Shown: positions 36,372 through 46,692 of the stretch, in pieces
How positions within the stretch are numbered: position 1 is the first letter of the stretch
How the letters are laid out: every line of letters begins with the position of its first letter
Origin: Edwardsiella piscicida
Lineage (GTDB): Bacteria > Pseudomonadota > Gammaproteobacteria > Enterobacterales > Enterobacteriaceae
Direction: 5' to 3'
DNA: 64,000 nt
Assembly (NCBI RefSeq): GCF_001896205.1
Contig: NZ_MPNU01000001.1
Span: 1,853,200 to 1,917,199 of the forward strand
Notes under the pieces: model-generated
The model's database searches: none
What the model saw: the letters and a program-made list of their open reading frames with translations, nothing else
Told to the model about the DNA's origin: nothing
Position numbers and translations under genes: made by a program

Positions 36372-36405
36372 CGCGCGCTGCGCGCCGATGCGGTAAGAGG
36401 ATCGT

Positions 36406-36438
36406 GCCGCTCACCCAAGGGTGGGCGGCCTTTTTTTT
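36406..36438 (+). terminator. Intrinsic terminator after htpX
   Basis: GCCGCTCACCC/GGGTGGGCGGC (one T-G pair) with a 2-base loop, then a run of eight T residues. It stands 34 bases past htpX and before the convergent putA end. Confidence 0.85.
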
Positions 36439-36467
36439 GCGCCCACCGCGTGGGGCGCGGGGGCGGG

Positions 36468-39400
36468 CTAGCTCAGGGTCATCAGGCTGGCGTTGCCGCC
36501 GGCCGCCGCGGTATTCACGCTCAGCGCGCGCTCGTGGACCAACAGCGCCAGACGCAGCCGCGTATCGCCGGGCGCGAGGCCCTGCAGCGTGACGATGGCG
36601 CCGTCGCGGGCGGCGATCTGCGCGCCGAGGAGGCGTAGCCGATCGCTGTCACCGTGGTAGATTGCCGCGTCGAACGCCTGCGCCATTAGGGTCTCTGCCG
36701 GGCTCAGCGTGATGCGCGCCGCCACCGCCGGCGGCAGATCCTTGTGCAGCGCGCGGTGCAGCGGTGTCTCCGGCCACAGGACGCGGCAGCCGACCGCCAG
36801 GGCCGCCGCCAGCTGGATCAGCGCGTCGTCCTCGCGCTCCGCCACGCACAGTACCCGCTCGCGCGGGACAAGGCGCAGGGTATTACGCTCCCCGGTCGGC
36901 CCTCCCAGCAGGCGCGGGGCGGCGCCGGGGTACAGGCTGGCGTAGCGCTGGCACAAGATCTGAAGCGCCGGGCGATCGGCGGCCCAGTCGTTCAGGGCCT
37001 GCAGCGGCGATGCGGCGCTGTCCGGCTGGCGGTGGGCGGCATCGGCACCGAACGTCAGCGCGTTTTCCGGGCTGCGGGCCAGCAGGCGGTAGAGGTAGAG
37101 CGGGCCGCCGGCCTTGGGTCCGGTGCCGGAGAGCCCCTCGCCGCCGAAGGGCTGCACGCCGACGACGGCCCCGACGATATTGCGGTTAACGTAGATATTG
37201 CCGACGTGGGCGCGCTCGGCGATGCGGTCGATGGTTTCGTCGATGCGCGAATGCACCCCGAGGGTCAGGCCGTAGCCGGCGTCGTTGATCTGGGCCAGCA
37301 GCGCATCCAGCTGCTCGCGACGGTAGCGTACCACGTGCAGCACCGGGCCAAAGATTTCCCTCTGCAGCGTATTGAGGCTGTCCAGCTCGATCAGGGTCGG
37401 CGGAACAAAGTTACCCCGAGCGTTGCGCTGGACGTCGTCCTGGGCGCACGCCGCCTGGAATACCGGGTGTCCCTTGGCCCGCATGGCGAGGATATGCTGC
37501 TCGATATTGCTCTGGGCCTCGCTATCGATCACCGGGCCGATGTCGCACGCCAGCCGCTCCGGGTTACCCAGGCGGTATTCAGCCATGGCCCCGCGCAGCA
37601 TGGTCAGGGTTTGCTCGGCGATCTCCTCCTGCAGGCAGAGGAGGCGTAGGGCGGAGCAGCGCTGCCCGGCGCTGTCGAAGGCGGAGGTGACAACGTCACC
37701 TACAACCTGCTCGGTCAGCGCCGATGAGTCGACGATCATCGCGTTGAGTCCCCCGGTCTCGGCGATGAGCGGCGTCGGGCGCCCCTGGGCATCGAGTCGA
37801 TCGGCGACGGCGCGCTGCAGCCGTTTGGCGACCTCCGTCGAGCCGGTAAACATGACGCCGCGCACCCGGCTGTCGTTGACCAGCTGGGCGCCGACGGTTT
37901 CGCCGCGCCCCGGCAGCAGCTGCACGGCGCCGGGTGGGACGCCGGCGCAGTGCAGCAAGGCGATGGCCTGGGCGGCGATCAGCGGCGTCTGTTCGGCGGG
38001 CTTGGCCAGTACGCTGTTGCCGGCGGCCAGCGCGGCGGCGATCTGGCCGGTAAAGATGGCCAGCGGGAAGTTCCACGGGCTGATACAGACGACGCAGCCC
38101 AGCGGGCGATGGGTCTCGTTGTCGAAGCTGGCGTGCACCTGTTCGGCATAGTAGCGCAGGAAGTCGACGGCTTCGCGCACCTCGGCGATGGCGTTGGCGA
38201 AGGTCTTGCCCGCCTCGCGTATCAGAATCCCCACCAGCGTCGGCATCTGGCGCTCCATCAGGGTGGCGGCGCGCGCCAGGATGGCGGCACGGGCCTGCGG
38301 CGGCGTGGCCCCCCAGATGGGGGCGTTACGCTGCGCGTTCGCCAACGCCTGCGCGACTTCCTGCTCGCTGGCGTCGCGCGTATAGCCGACGATATCGCCC
38401 GACTCGGCGGGGTTAGGCAGGGGGCACAGCTCGTCTTCGGCGCAGGGCTGCTCCAGCAGCGGCGTGGCTACCCACCGCTGATGGGTGTCGTTCAGCAGAG
38501 CGCAGGAGAGAGAGGCCAGGCGCTGCTCATTGCTCAGATCCAGTCCGGCGGCGTTGGCGCGCCCCGGGGCATACAGATCGCGCGGCAGCGGGATCTTTGG
38601 ATGGGGGAGTCCGGGGCATCCCTCCTGCGCCGTCAGCTTATCCACGGCGGCGACCGGGTCGGCGACCAGATCCTCCAGCGGCAGGCTGGCATCGGCGATG
38701 CGATTGACGAAGGAGGTGTTGGCGCCATTCTCCAGCAGACGGCGCACCAGATAGGCCAGCAGCGTCTCATGGGTGCCGACCGGCGCATAGATGCGGCAGG
38801 GGCGATTGAGTTTGCCGTCGGCGACCTTGCCGACCACCTGCTGGTATAGCGGCTCGCCCATGCCGTGCAGGCACTGGAACTCATACTGCCCCGGGTAGTA
38901 GTTCTGTCCGGCCAATTGATAGATGGCCGCCAGCGTATGGGCGTTATGGGTGGCGAACTGCGGGTAGATCAGGCGAGGCACGCTCAACAGCTTCTTGGCG
39001 CAGGCCAGGTAGGCGACGTCGGTATAGACCTTGCGGGTGTAGACCGGATACCCCTCCAGCCCTTCGACCTGGGCGCGCTTGATCTCGCTGTCCCAGTAGG
39101 CCCCCTTCACCAGGCGGATCATCAGACGGCGCTGGCTGCGGGCGGCGAGATCGATCAGGTAGTCGATCACCGCGGGGCAACGCTTTTGGTAGGCCTGGAT
39201 CACAAAGCCGATGCCGTTCCAGCCGCTCAGCTCGGGCTCATGGCACAGCCTCTCCAGCAGATCGAGAGAGAGCTCCAGGCGGTCGGCCTCCTCGGCGTCG
39301 ATATTGATGCCGATGTCGTACTGGCGCGCCAGCAGGGTGAGGGCGCGAAGGGTCGGATACAGCTCCTCCATCACGCGTTCATACTGGGCGCGGCTATAGC

Positions 39401-40397
39401 GCGGGTGCAGGGCGGAGAGCTTGATCGAGATCCCCGGTCCTTCATAGATGCCGCGCCCGTTGGCCGCCTTGCCGATGGCGTGGATCGCCTGCTGGTAGGA
39501 GAGCAGATAGGCCTGCGCGTCGGCGGCGGTCAGCGCCGCCTCGCCCAGCATGTCGTAGGAGTAGCGGAAGCCTTTCTCCTCCAGGCGATGCGCGTTGGCC
39601 AGCGCCTCAGAGATGGTCTCGCCGGTGACGAACTGCTCCCCCATCAGGCGCATCGCCATATCCACCCCCTTACGGATCAGGGGCTCACCGCGCTTGCCGA
39701 TGATCCGGCTCAGCGCGTGGGAGAGGTGGGCCTCGCTGTGGGTCGCGACCAGCCTGCCGGTGAACAGCAGCCCCCAGGTGGCGGCGTTGACGAACAGCGA
39801 GGGGCTGTGACCGAGATGCGACTGCCAGTCTCCGCCGCTGATCTTGTCGCGGATCAGCGCATCGCGGGTGGCCTTATCGGGAATGCGCAGCAGCGCCTCG
39901 GCCAGGCACATCAGCGCGACCCCCTCCTGCGAGGAGAGGGAGAACTCCTGCAGCAGGCTCTGTACCATGCCGGCCCGTCCGCCGGCGTTCTTCTGGCCGC
40001 GCAGCTGCTTCGCCAGGCGGTAGGCCAGCTGATATGCCTGCTCGGCCAGGGGGGGCGGTAGGCGGGCCTGTTCGAGCAGCATCGGGACGGCGTCGCTCTC
40101 CGCACGGCGGTAGGCTGCGGTGATATTGGCCCGCAGCACCGACTGCGGCAGAATTTGTTCGGCGAACGCCAGGAAGGGTGAGTGTCCCTCCTGCGGCGGT
40201 GGCGCCGTCTCTAACGCGGGGGGATCGACGGCGGTCGCCAGCTCCGGCAGCGTTTCGCCCTGTTCCAGACGCTCCAGGTAGCTGAAGATGGCCTGTTTGA
40301 TCAGCCAGTGCGGCGTACGGTCAATCTGGCTGGCGGCCGCCTTGATGCGCTCGCGGGCGGCGTCATCAAGCTTAACGCCCAGGGTTGTCGTTGCCAT
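36468..40397 (-). CDS. putA: Trifunctional proline utilisation protein PutA, 1309 aa
   Basis: Residues 1-47 are the ribbon-helix-helix DNA-binding domain (TTTLGVKLDDAARERIKAAA, PHWLIKQAIFSYLE). A proline dehydrogenase barrel follows (about 260-610; GPGISIKLSALHPRY, LMIRLVKGAYWD). The aldehyde dehydrogenase domain (about 640-1130) has FTGSTEVAKR and the catalytic Cys in DSAGQRCSALR. The conserved end reads NTAAAGGNASLM. The enzyme oxidises proline to glutamate at the membrane and represses put genes when off it. Length is close to E. coli (1320 aa). Divergent from putP with GTTGCA operators between. Confidence 0.96.
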   Translation of the reverse strand: MATTTLGVKLDDAARERIKAAASQIDRTPHWLIKQAIFSYLERLEQGETLPELATAVDPPALETAPPPQEGHSPFLAFAEQILPQSVLRANITAAYRRAESDAVPMLLEQARLPPPLAEQAYQLAYRLAKQLRGQKNAGGRAGMVQSLLQEFSLSSQEGVALMCLAEALLRIPDKATRDALIRDKISGGDWQSHLGHSPSLFVNAATWGLLFTGRLVATHSEAHLSHALSRIIGKRGEPLIRKGVDMAMRLMGEQFVTGETISEALANAHRLEEKGFRYSYDMLGEAALTAADAQAYLLSYQQAIHAIGKAANGRGIYEGPGISIKLSALHPRYSRAQYERVMEELYPTLRALTLLARQYDIGINIDAEEADRLELSLDLLERLCHEPELSGWNGIGFVIQAYQKRCPAVIDYLIDLAARSQRRLMIRLVKGAYWDSEIKRAQVEGLEGYPVYTRKVYTDVAYLACAKKLLSVPRLIYPQFATHNAHTLAAIYQLAGQNYYPGQYEFQCLHGMGEPLYQQVVGKVADGKLNRPCRIYAPVGTHETLLAYLVRRLLENGANTSFVNRIADASLPLEDLVADPVAAVDKLTAQEGCPGLPHPKIPLPRDLYAPGRANAAGLDLSNEQRLASLSCALLNDTHQRWVATPLLEQPCAEDELCPLPNPAESGDIVGYTRDASEQEVAQALANAQRNAPIWGATPPQARAAILARAATLMERQMPTLVGILIREAGKTFANAIAEVREAVDFLRYYAEQVHASFDNETHRPLGCVVCISPWNFPLAIFTGQIAAALAAGNSVLAKPAEQTPLIAAQAIALLHCAGVPPGAVQLLPGRGETVGAQLVNDSRVRGVMFTGSTEVAKRLQRAVADRLDAQGRPTPLIAETGGLNAMIVDSSALTEQVVGDVVTSAFDSAGQRCSALRLLCLQEEIAEQTLTMLRGAMAEYRLGNPERLACDIGPVIDSEAQSNIEQHILAMRAKGHPVFQAACAQDDVQRNARGNFVPPTLIELDSLNTLQREIFGPVLHVVRYRREQLDALLAQINDAGYGLTLGVHSRIDETIDRIAERAHVGNIYVNRNIVGAVVGVQPFGGEGLSGTGPKAGGPLYLYRLLARSPENALTFGADAAHRQPDSAASPLQALNDWAADRPALQILCQRYASLYPGAAPRLLGGPTGERNTLRLVPRERVLCVAEREDDALIQLAAALAVGCRVLWPETPLHRALHKDLPPAVAARITLSPAETLMAQAFDAAIYHGDSDRLRLLGAQIAARDGAIVTLQGLAPGDTRLRLALLVHERALSVNTAAAGGNASLMTLS

Positions 40398-40889
40398 CGC
40401 ATTTACTCCTTTTGGCTCGGTCTGTCGCGCGGTTGAGGCCAGCCGTTTGGGATGGCACAGCAGCGCCGCTGCGTGAAGGATAGGCCGCCGCGCTAGGCCG
40501 GCGACGGGGATCCGCGCTCGGATCCCGGCGCTCGCCGTTTCATGGCTGCGCCGCGTTGCAAAAAATATCCATTATGTTGCAACTTTGTGCAACCTTGTTA
40601 AATGCGACGCGGCCTACAGGTTTGAAAATGATATTTCTCCCGGCGTTAATGTCATTATAGAAAGTATGGATAACGGGCTGCGCCAGGTTTCCGTGCGAAT
40701 TATCCCAAAATGAAAAGGTGCAACCGGTGTAAATGTGATCCAGTACGGTTTGTGCTCATTTTTCTCGCCGCGCCGCATAGGTTTTATGTAAATGATGTGT
40801 TAACTAATGGTTGAAATTTGAACCTGCGGCGGGAACGGCGGCGTCATGACGGGCCCGGTGCGCCAGACGAGACTTTCGGGAGAGCGATA
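40398..40889. promoter_or_regulatory. putA-putP control region with PutA operator motifs
   Basis: The PutA core GTTGCA (or TGCAAC on the other strand) occurs at 40555-40560, 40577-40582, 40589-40594 and 40719-40724, matching the multi-operator layout of the E. coli put region. The middle pair faces each other as GTTGCAAC...TGCAAC. The rest is AT-rich around 40560-40800, consistent with divergent promoters. No other gene is seen in this gap of 492 bases. Confidence 0.75.
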
Positions 40890-42404
40890 ATGGTAATAAG
40901 CACGCCCATGTTGGTGACATTTTGTATCTATATCCTGGGGATGATCCTGATCGGTTTCCTGGCCTGGCGATCGACGAACAGCTTCGATGACTATATTCTC
41001 GGCGGGCGTCGCCTGGGCCCCTTCGTGACCGCGCTGTCGGCCGGGGCATCGGACATGAGCGGCTGGCTGCTGATGGGCCTGCCCGGCGCGGTGTTCGTCG
41101 CCGGCATCTCGGAGAGCTGGATCGCCATCGGCCTGACGCTGGGCGCCTGGCTGAACTGGCGGCTGGTAGCGGGGCGCCTGCGGGTGCACACCGAGGCGAA
41201 CGATAACGCCCTGACCCTGCCGGACTACTTTACCGCCCGCTTCGCCGATGACAGTCGCCTGCTGCGTATCCTCTCCGCCCTGGTGATCCTGCTGTTTTTC
41301 ACCATCTACTGCGCCTCCGGGATCGTGGCCGGCGCCCGCCTGTTTGAGAGCATCTTCGGCATGAGTTACTCGACGGCGCTGTGGGCCGGAGCGGCGGCGA
41401 CCATCCTCTATACCTTTATCGGCGGCTTCCTGGCGGTCAGCTGGACCGATACGGTGCAGGCGAGCCTGATGATCTTCGCCCTGATCTTGACGCCGGTGAT
41501 GGTGATGATCAGCGTCGGCGGCTTCGACGATGCGCTGGTGGTGATCCGGCAGAAAAGCCTCGACAGCGTCGATATGCTGAAGGGGCTTAATCTGGTGGCG
41601 ATCCTCTCGCTGATGGGATGGGGGCTGGGCTACTTTGGTCAGCCGCATATCCTGGCGCGCTTTATGGCGGCCGACTCGCACTACAGCCTGGTCAACGCCC
41701 GGCGTATCAGCATGACCTGGATGGTTCTGTGCCTGCTCGGCGCGGTCGCCGTCGGCTTTTTTGGCATCGCCTACTTCACCGACCATCCCGGGCTGGCCGG
41801 TGCGGTGGATCGCAACGCCGAGCGGGTCTTTATCGCGCTGGCGCAGCTGCTGTTTACGCCGTGGATTGCCGGGATCCTGCTGTCCGCTATCCTGGCGGCG
41901 GTGATGTCGACGCTCAGCTGCCAACTGTTGGTATGCTCCAGCGCGATTACGGAGGATCTCTACAAGGCGTTCCTGCGCCAGCGGGCCGGACAGCGGGAGC
42001 TGGTGTGGGTCGGGCGGGCGATGGTGCTGTTGGTGGCGCTGGTGGCCATCGCGCTGGCGAGCAATCCTGAAAACCGGGTGCTGGGGCTGGTGAGCTATGC
42101 CTGGGCCGGCTTCGGGGCCGCCTTCGGCCCGGTGGTGATCGGCTCAGTGCTCTGGTCGCGGATGACCCGTAACGGCGCGCTGGCCGGGATGGTCATCGGC
42201 GCCCTCACGGTGATCGTCTGGAAACAGTATGCCTGGCTGGGGCTGTATGAGATCATTCCGGGCTTCCTGTTCGCCAGCGTCGGGATCCTGGTGGTCAGCC
42301 TGCTGGATCGCGCGCCCTCGCCGACGGTGCAGCGGCGCTTTGCCGCCGCCGATGCCGAGTATCGCTCGCCGCCGCCGCGCGCGCTGCAGCCGGAGCTGGA
42401 GTAA
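40890..42404 (+). CDS. putP: Sodium/proline symporter PutP, 504 aa
   Basis: ATG 40890 (MVISTPMLVTFCIYI) follows GGGAGAG; a longer open frame from 40818 is unsupported. Sodium:solute symporter family with about 13 membrane helices. Signature residues lie in ILGGRRLGPFVTALSAGASDMSGWLLMGLPGA (Asp and Ser near the Na+/proline site) and GWGLGYFGQPHILARFMA. Length matches E. coli (502 aa). It supplies proline for PutA. Confidence 0.95.
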   Translation: MVISTPMLVTFCIYILGMILIGFLAWRSTNSFDDYILGGRRLGPFVTALSAGASDMSGWLLMGLPGAVFVAGISESWIAIGLTLGAWLNWRLVAGRLRVHTEANDNALTLPDYFTARFADDSRLLRILSALVILLFFTIYCASGIVAGARLFESIFGMSYSTALWAGAAATILYTFIGGFLAVSWTDTVQASLMIFALILTPVMVMISVGGFDDALVVIRQKSLDSVDMLKGLNLVAILSLMGWGLGYFGQPHILARFMAADSHYSLVNARRISMTWMVLCLLGAVAVGFFGIAYFTDHPGLAGAVDRNAERVFIALAQLLFTPWIAGILLSAILAAVMSTLSCQLLVCSSAITEDLYKAFLRQRAGQRELVWVGRAMVLLVALVAIALASNPENRVLGLVSYAWAGFGAAFGPVVIGSVLWSRMTRNGALAGMVIGALTVIVWKQYAWLGLYEIIPGFLFASVGILVVSLLDRAPSPTVQRRFAAADAEYRSPPPRALQPELE

Positions 42405-42443
42405 CGGCGCCCGCGCGGGCCGGGCGCCTGTCCCGACCTGGCG

Positions 42444-42719
42444 CTACTTGGCGCGCCCCTGGGTCTCGGCGTCGTGCATCCGCTGGTGATCGTGGATGAT
42501 CTGCTGATGCGCGGCCGCGCTGCCGTTGTCCATGGCCTGGTGGGCGATTATCGCCCGCTGATGCTGATCCAGGGGGGCGCTATCGTGCTCCGGTGACGGC
42601 GCCGTCGCGCCGTGGTGCTGAGGGCTATCCACCTGCAGGGGTCTATCCAGCCCGTCGGCGGCCAGAGCCGCGCTGCTGAGGCCAAGGGTGAGCAGGGCGG
42701 TGTAGATCAGTCTCTTCAT
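42444..42719 (-). CDS. Small secreted His-rich protein, 91 aa
   Basis: ATG 42719 has GGAG upstream (GGAGCCATACCG). A clear signal peptide (RLIYTALLTLGLSSAALAA) precedes a mature part of about 70 residues with ten His and several Met and Gln (SPQHHGATAPSPEHDS, HQQIIHDHQRMHDAE). It has no known domain I can name. Its place beyond cusS and its composition suggest periplasmic metal (copper) binding; that is inference. Confidence 0.7.
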   Translation of the reverse strand: MKRLIYTALLTLGLSSAALAADGLDRPLQVDSPQHHGATAPSPEHDSAPLDQHQRAIIAHQAMDNGSAAAHQQIIHDHQRMHDAETQGRAK

Positions 42720-42940
42720 CGGTATGGCTCCATATCGGTCATCTCTGCGTGCGATGCCGCGGCATCGGTCACGCGAACGGGGGCGTGGTGCGTCGGGAAA
42801 CGCCCCGGCGCGCGGGGGATGGACGACCGTACGCGGCCGTCTCTCCCCCGATGCGCACCAGTATACCGGGGGGATCCGCAGCCGCGCGTGACGGGAGAAT
42901 GACGATCGCGTAATGATTTATCGCATTGATTATTAATATA

Positions 42941-44404
42941 TTACTTGTCGCCACCCGCGGCGCGAGGCAGGGAGACGGTAAAGCGGGTGGCGTCGGCGTC
43001 CGAGCTAACCCAGATCTGGCCCTGATGCGCGGCGATGATCGATTTGACGATGGCCAGGCCGATGCCGCTCCCCTCGCCGTTACGCTGACGCGCGGGGTCG
43101 ACGCGGTAGAAACGGTCGAACAGGCGCGGCAGGTGCCGCGCGGCGATGGGCGCGCCGGGATTGGCGACGCAGAGCCGCACCGCGTCGGCCGTCTCGCTGA
43201 GGTGCACGGTCACGCGGTGGCCCGCCGGGGTGTGGCGAATGGCGTTGGACAGCAGATTGCTGATGACCCGCCGCAGCATCGCGGGATCGCCCCAGGCGGC
43301 GGGCCCCTTGCCATCCATGCGCAGGGTGACCTGGCGCTCCTCCGCCCAGGCCTCGAAGAAGTCAAACACCTTGAGGGTCTCCTGGCGCAGGTCGAGGGGG
43401 ACGCGGCTGAGGCGAAGGCGCTGACTGTCCGCCTGCGCCAGAAACAGCATGTCGTTCACCATCTTCGCCATCCGCTGATACTCTTCAAGGTTCGAATAGA
43501 TTACCTCCTCCAGTTCACTCTGGGTCCGGGTCTGGCTCAGCACGATTTCGCTCTGGGTGATCAGGTTGGTGATCGGGGTGCGCATCTCGTGGGCGATGTC
43601 GGCAGAAAAGTTTGCCTGTCGGGTGAAGACGTCCTCGATGCGGGCGAGCATCTGGTTGAAGGAGAGCACCAGCTGCCGCAGCTCGATCGGCACCGCGTCG
43701 GGGGCGAGGCGGGTATCGAGATTCTCGGCGGTGATGGCCTTGATCTTCCCGCTGAGATCGCGCAGCGGTCGATGTCCGCTGTAAACGGCGAGCAGCACGA
43801 TGAAAATGATCAGCAGGCTGATGACGGCCGCGCAGATCATCAGATTGCTCTTCAGCTGCTCAAGATAGTGCAGGTGTACGTTGATGGAGAGGGCGATCAG
43901 CAGGGTATAGGGGGTGCGCGGATCGCCCGCCGGGTAGACCGTGGTGGCGATGAGGCGGTAGGCGTTTTGAGCCGCCTCCTCGCGAGGGCCAGCGGCGTGG
44001 TCGTCGTTTGGCCACAGAAAGACCTGCCCGCTGTGCAGATGGCGCGGCAGCGTCGGCAGCTGCCAGACCGCGTCGAGATCGGCGGCGGCGGCGTCCGCGC
44101 GATAGCGATAGCGAAAACCGTGGTCGCCGGCGCGCAGCGCGACGCTGATGTTGGGGTAGCCGGCCAGCACGCGGCTGAGGGTATCGAGGCGCTGGACGCC
44201 GGCGCGGGGCGGCTCTTGCAAGACGCGCAGGACGCTGCTGCGCACCTGTTGGAGCGTGGCGTTGTCCAGCTCGGCGAAATGGCGTTCGACGGAGTAGATC
44301 ATGATCCAGGTGAACGCGGCGAAGGCGAGGCTGGTCGCCAACGAGATGGTGAGGGTCAGGCGGGCCGCTAGGGAGATGGGGCGCGGCGTGCGCTTAGTCG
44401 ACAT
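42941..44404 (-). CDS. cusS: Copper/silver sensor kinase CusS, 487 aa
   Basis: Two membrane helices ([20 protein letters not shown] and [20 protein letters not shown]) flank a periplasmic sensor domain of about 140 residues. A HAMP segment, the phospho-acceptor His ([16 protein letters not shown]), N box ([13 protein letters not shown]) and G box ([13 protein letters not shown]) follow. CusS binds Cu(I)/Ag(I) in the periplasm and phosphorylates CusR. It overlaps the end of cusR by 11 bases. Confidence 0.92.
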   Translation of the reverse strand: MSTKRTPRPISLAARLTLTISLATSLAFAAFTWIMIYSVERHFAELDNATLQQVRSSVLRVLQEPPRAGVQRLDTLSRVLAGYPNISVALRAGDHGFRYRYRADAAAADLDAVWQLPTLPRHLHSGQVFLWPNDDHAAGPREEAAQNAYRLIATTVYPAGDPRTPYTLLIALSINVHLHYLEQLKSNLMICAAVISLLIIFIVLLAVYSGHRPLRDLSGKIKAITAENLDTRLAPDAVPIELRQLVLSFNQMLARIEDVFTRQANFSADIAHEMRTPITNLITQSEIVLSQTRTQSELEEVIYSNLEEYQRMAKMVNDMLFLAQADSQRLRLSRVPLDLRQETLKVFDFFEAWAEERQVTLRMDGKGPAAWGDPAMLRRVISNLLSNAIRHTPAGHRVTVHLSETADAVRLCVANPGAPIAARHLPRLFDRFYRVDPARQRNGEGSGIGLAIVKSIIAAHQGQIWVSSDADATRFTVSLPRAAGGDK

Positions 44405-45077
44405 CCGGCACCTCGAGCAGGTAGCCCACGCCGCGCACCGTCTGGATCAACTTAGGTTCGAAGTCGAGGTCGATCTTCGCCCGCAGCCGCTTCACGGCCA
44501 CGTCGATGGCGTTGGTGTCGCTGTCGAAGTTCATGTCCCAGACCTGCGAGGCGATCAGGGAGCGGGGCAGCACCTCGCCCTGGTGACGGATAAAAAACGT
44601 CAGCAGGGTGAACTCTTTCCCCGTTAGCGTGATGCGCTTACCGCCGCGGGTCACCTTTCTGGAAAGGAGCTCCACGGTGAGATCGGCAACGTGAAACTGG
44701 CTCTCGGGGATAGGAGGGCTGCCGCGTCGCAGTAGGGTTCTCACCCGCGCCAAGAGCTCGGCGAAGGCGAAGGGCTTGACCAGGTAGTCGTCGGCGCCGA
44801 GCTCCAGCCCCTTTACCCGCTGCTCGATGGTGCCGAGGGCGCTCAGCAGCAGGATCGGCAGTCCCTGGTTGGCGCTGCGCAGCATGCGGACGATCTCCCA
44901 GCCGTTGACGTCGGGCAGCAGGATATCAAGGATGATCAGATCATAGCCGGCGGTCATCGCCAGGTGGTATCCCGTTAAACCGTTGTCGGCGAGATCGACG
45001 ACAAATCCCGCCTCTGTCAGCCCCTTACACAGGTATTTCCCGGTTTTCACCTCATCCTCGACGATCAGTATCTTCAC
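44394..45077 (-). CDS. cusR: Copper response regulator CusR, 227 aa
   Basis: GTG 45077 ([19 protein letters not shown]) gives exactly the 227 aa of E. coli CusR; the longer frame to 45137 is unsupported. Receiver domain with phospho-Asp in [15 protein letters not shown] and Lys in [13 protein letters not shown]; OmpR-type winged helix ending [30 protein letters not shown]. The close match to CusR rather than general CopR/PcoR relatives, and the Cus box upstream, support the name. Confidence 0.92.
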   Translation of the reverse strand: MKILIVEDEVKTGKYLCKGLTEAGFVVDLADNGLTGYHLAMTAGYDLIILDILLPDVNGWEIVRMLRSANQGLPILLLSALGTIEQRVKGLELGADDYLVKPFAFAELLARVRTLLRRGSPPIPESQFHVADLTVELLSRKVTRGGKRITLTGKEFTLLTFFIRHQGEVLPRSLIASQVWDMNFDSDTNAIDVAVKRLRAKIDLDFEPKLIQTVRGVGYLLEVPDVD

Positions 45078-45149
45078 CCTTTGCTCCGTTATCTCGTGAC
45101 GCCCCGGCCATTGTAGAGGGCTAACGGGCGAGATCAATCGATGCGCGGG

Positions 45150-45170
45150 AAAATGACAGCTTTGTCATTC
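45150..45170. promoter_or_regulatory. CusR box between cusRS and cusCFBA
   Basis: AAAATGACAGCTTTGTCATT matches the E. coli CusR box (AAAATGACAANNTTGTCATTTT) in all but the ends. It sits 73 bases upstream of cusR and 108 bases upstream of cusC, in position to control both transcripts. Confidence 0.85.
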
Positions 45171-45277
45171 AGCCGTCACCGGGCAAACCGTATCGGTTTG
45201 TTAAGGTGCCCTTCTCATGGATGGGCGGCGCGATGGGCGCCCCTTATCGGCATCGGCGAGCTTGGGCGATCAGCGTT

Positions 45278-46660
45278 ATGGTTAGGATAAAGCAGTTAAG
45301 CGTCAGCGTGGTCTTGGCTCTGACGGGGTGCGTCTCCCTGGCGCCAGAGTATCAGCGCCCGGCATTGCCGGTAGGCGCGCAGTTCTCATCGTCGCCGTCT
45401 GCCACCGGTGCGGCGACGACGCACTATCAGGATCGGGGCTGGCGCCCGTTCTTTCGCGATGCGCAGGTTAGGCAGCTGATCGACGATGCGCTGCGCAACA
45501 ACCGCGACCTGCGGCAGGCGGTGATCTCTGTGCGGCTGGCGCGCGCGCAGTGGGCGCTGCAGGAGGCCGACCGCTATCCCCAGCTCGATGCCGCCGCCCA
45601 GGCGAACTCCCGCGCGCCGCTGCGGGGCGGCGCTAGCGATCGGGAATATCAGCTGGGCGGCGCGCTGGGGGTTGAGCTGGATCTGTTCGGCCGACTCCAG
45701 TCGATGAGCGCGCGGGAGCAGCAGAACGTTCTCGCCAGCCAGCAGGCGCAGCGCGCGGTGCATATCCTGTTGGTCGCCAATGTCGCGCAGGCCTATTTTA
45801 CCCAGCAGTTGGCCTACGCCCAGCGGCGTATCGCGCAGGAGACGCTGCAGAGCTATCGCCACTCCTACGCCCTGATCGAACAGCAGGTGCGGGCCGGCGG
45901 CGCCAACCTGCTGGCGCTGGAGCAGGCGCGTGGGCAGATCGACAGCACCCAGGCGACGCTGGCGCGGCGTGAGGGAGACGTGGCGCAGGCCAACCATGCC
46001 ATACAGCGGCTCGTCGGCGTCTATGACGGCGCGCCCCGCGATCGGCGCGGGCTGGAGATCTCGGTCGGCCCGGTTGCGCTGCCGGTGCCGCTGCCATCGA
46101 CGATCCTGCTGCAGCGCCCCGACATCATGGAGGCGGAGCATCAGCTGCGGGCGGCGGATGCCGATATCGGCGCGGCCCGGGCGGCGTTCTTTCCCACGAT
46201 CTCGCTGAGCGGCGGCCTGAACGCCAGCGGCAGCGATTTGGCCGGATTATTCAGCGCGGCAGGTGGGATGTGGAGCTTTGTCCCCAAGATTACGCTGCCC
46301 ATCTTTAACGGCGGGCGTAACCGCGCCACTCTGCAGCTCGCCGAATTACGCCAGCAGCAGTCCATCGTGAACTATGAAAATAAGATCCAGGCGGCGTTTA
46401 AGGAGGTGGACGATGCCCTCTCTACGCGCCGGAGCCTCGCCGAGCAATTAACGGCGCAGCAGCGCTATCTCGACGCGCTGCAGGCGACCGTAGGGCGCGC
46501 CCGCGGCTTATACGCCCACGGCGCGCTGAGCTATCTCGAGGTATTGGACGCCGAGCGCGCGTTATTTACCACCCAGCAGACGCTGCTCGATCTGCGCTAT
46601 GCCCAGCAGGCGAACGAGATAGCGCTTTTTGCCGCCCTGGGCGGCGGTTGGCAGGCATAA
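45278..46660 (+). CDS. cusC: Copper/silver efflux outer-membrane factor CusC, 460 aa
   Basis: Start at ATG 45278 (MVRIKQLSVSVVLALTGC) gives a lipoprotein signal with lipobox LTGC; the open frame starts earlier at 45206. TolC-type channel with two homologous halves, motifs DADRYPQL-like EADRYPQLDAAAQ, LLQRPDIMEAEHQLRAADADIGAARAAFFPTISL and SYLEVLDAERALF. It forms the outer-membrane tunnel of the CusCBA pump. No strong Shine-Dalgarno is seen. Confidence 0.92.
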   Translation: MVRIKQLSVSVVLALTGCVSLAPEYQRPALPVGAQFSSSPSATGAATTHYQDRGWRPFFRDAQVRQLIDDALRNNRDLRQAVISVRLARAQWALQEADRYPQLDAAAQANSRAPLRGGASDREYQLGGALGVELDLFGRLQSMSAREQQNVLASQQAQRAVHILLVANVAQAYFTQQLAYAQRRIAQETLQSYRHSYALIEQQVRAGGANLLALEQARGQIDSTQATLARREGDVAQANHAIQRLVGVYDGAPRDRRGLEISVGPVALPVPLPSTILLQRPDIMEAEHQLRAADADIGAARAAFFPTISLSGGLNASGSDLAGLFSAAGGMWSFVPKITLPIFNGGRNRATLQLAELRQQQSIVNYENKIQAAFKEVDDALSTRRSLAEQLTAQQRYLDALQATVGRARGLYAHGALSYLEVLDAERALFTTQQTLLDLRYAQQANEIALFAALGGGWQA

Positions 46661-46692
46661 CCCTTTTCCCTTAATCCTATGGAGTGAACTCG

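Noticed and set aside
38865-40061. Plus-strand frame of 398 codons opposite putA
   Set aside because: Antisense shadow of PutA, which matches its family over the full length.
42405-42443. GGCGCCCG/CGGGCGCC hairpin after putP
   Set aside because: A GC-rich hairpin is visible but there is no T run on either strand, so it is not called as a terminator.
42926-44371. Plus-strand frame of 481 codons opposite cusS
   Set aside because: Shadow of a well-defined sensor kinase; composition is typical of the complement of a GC-rich gene.
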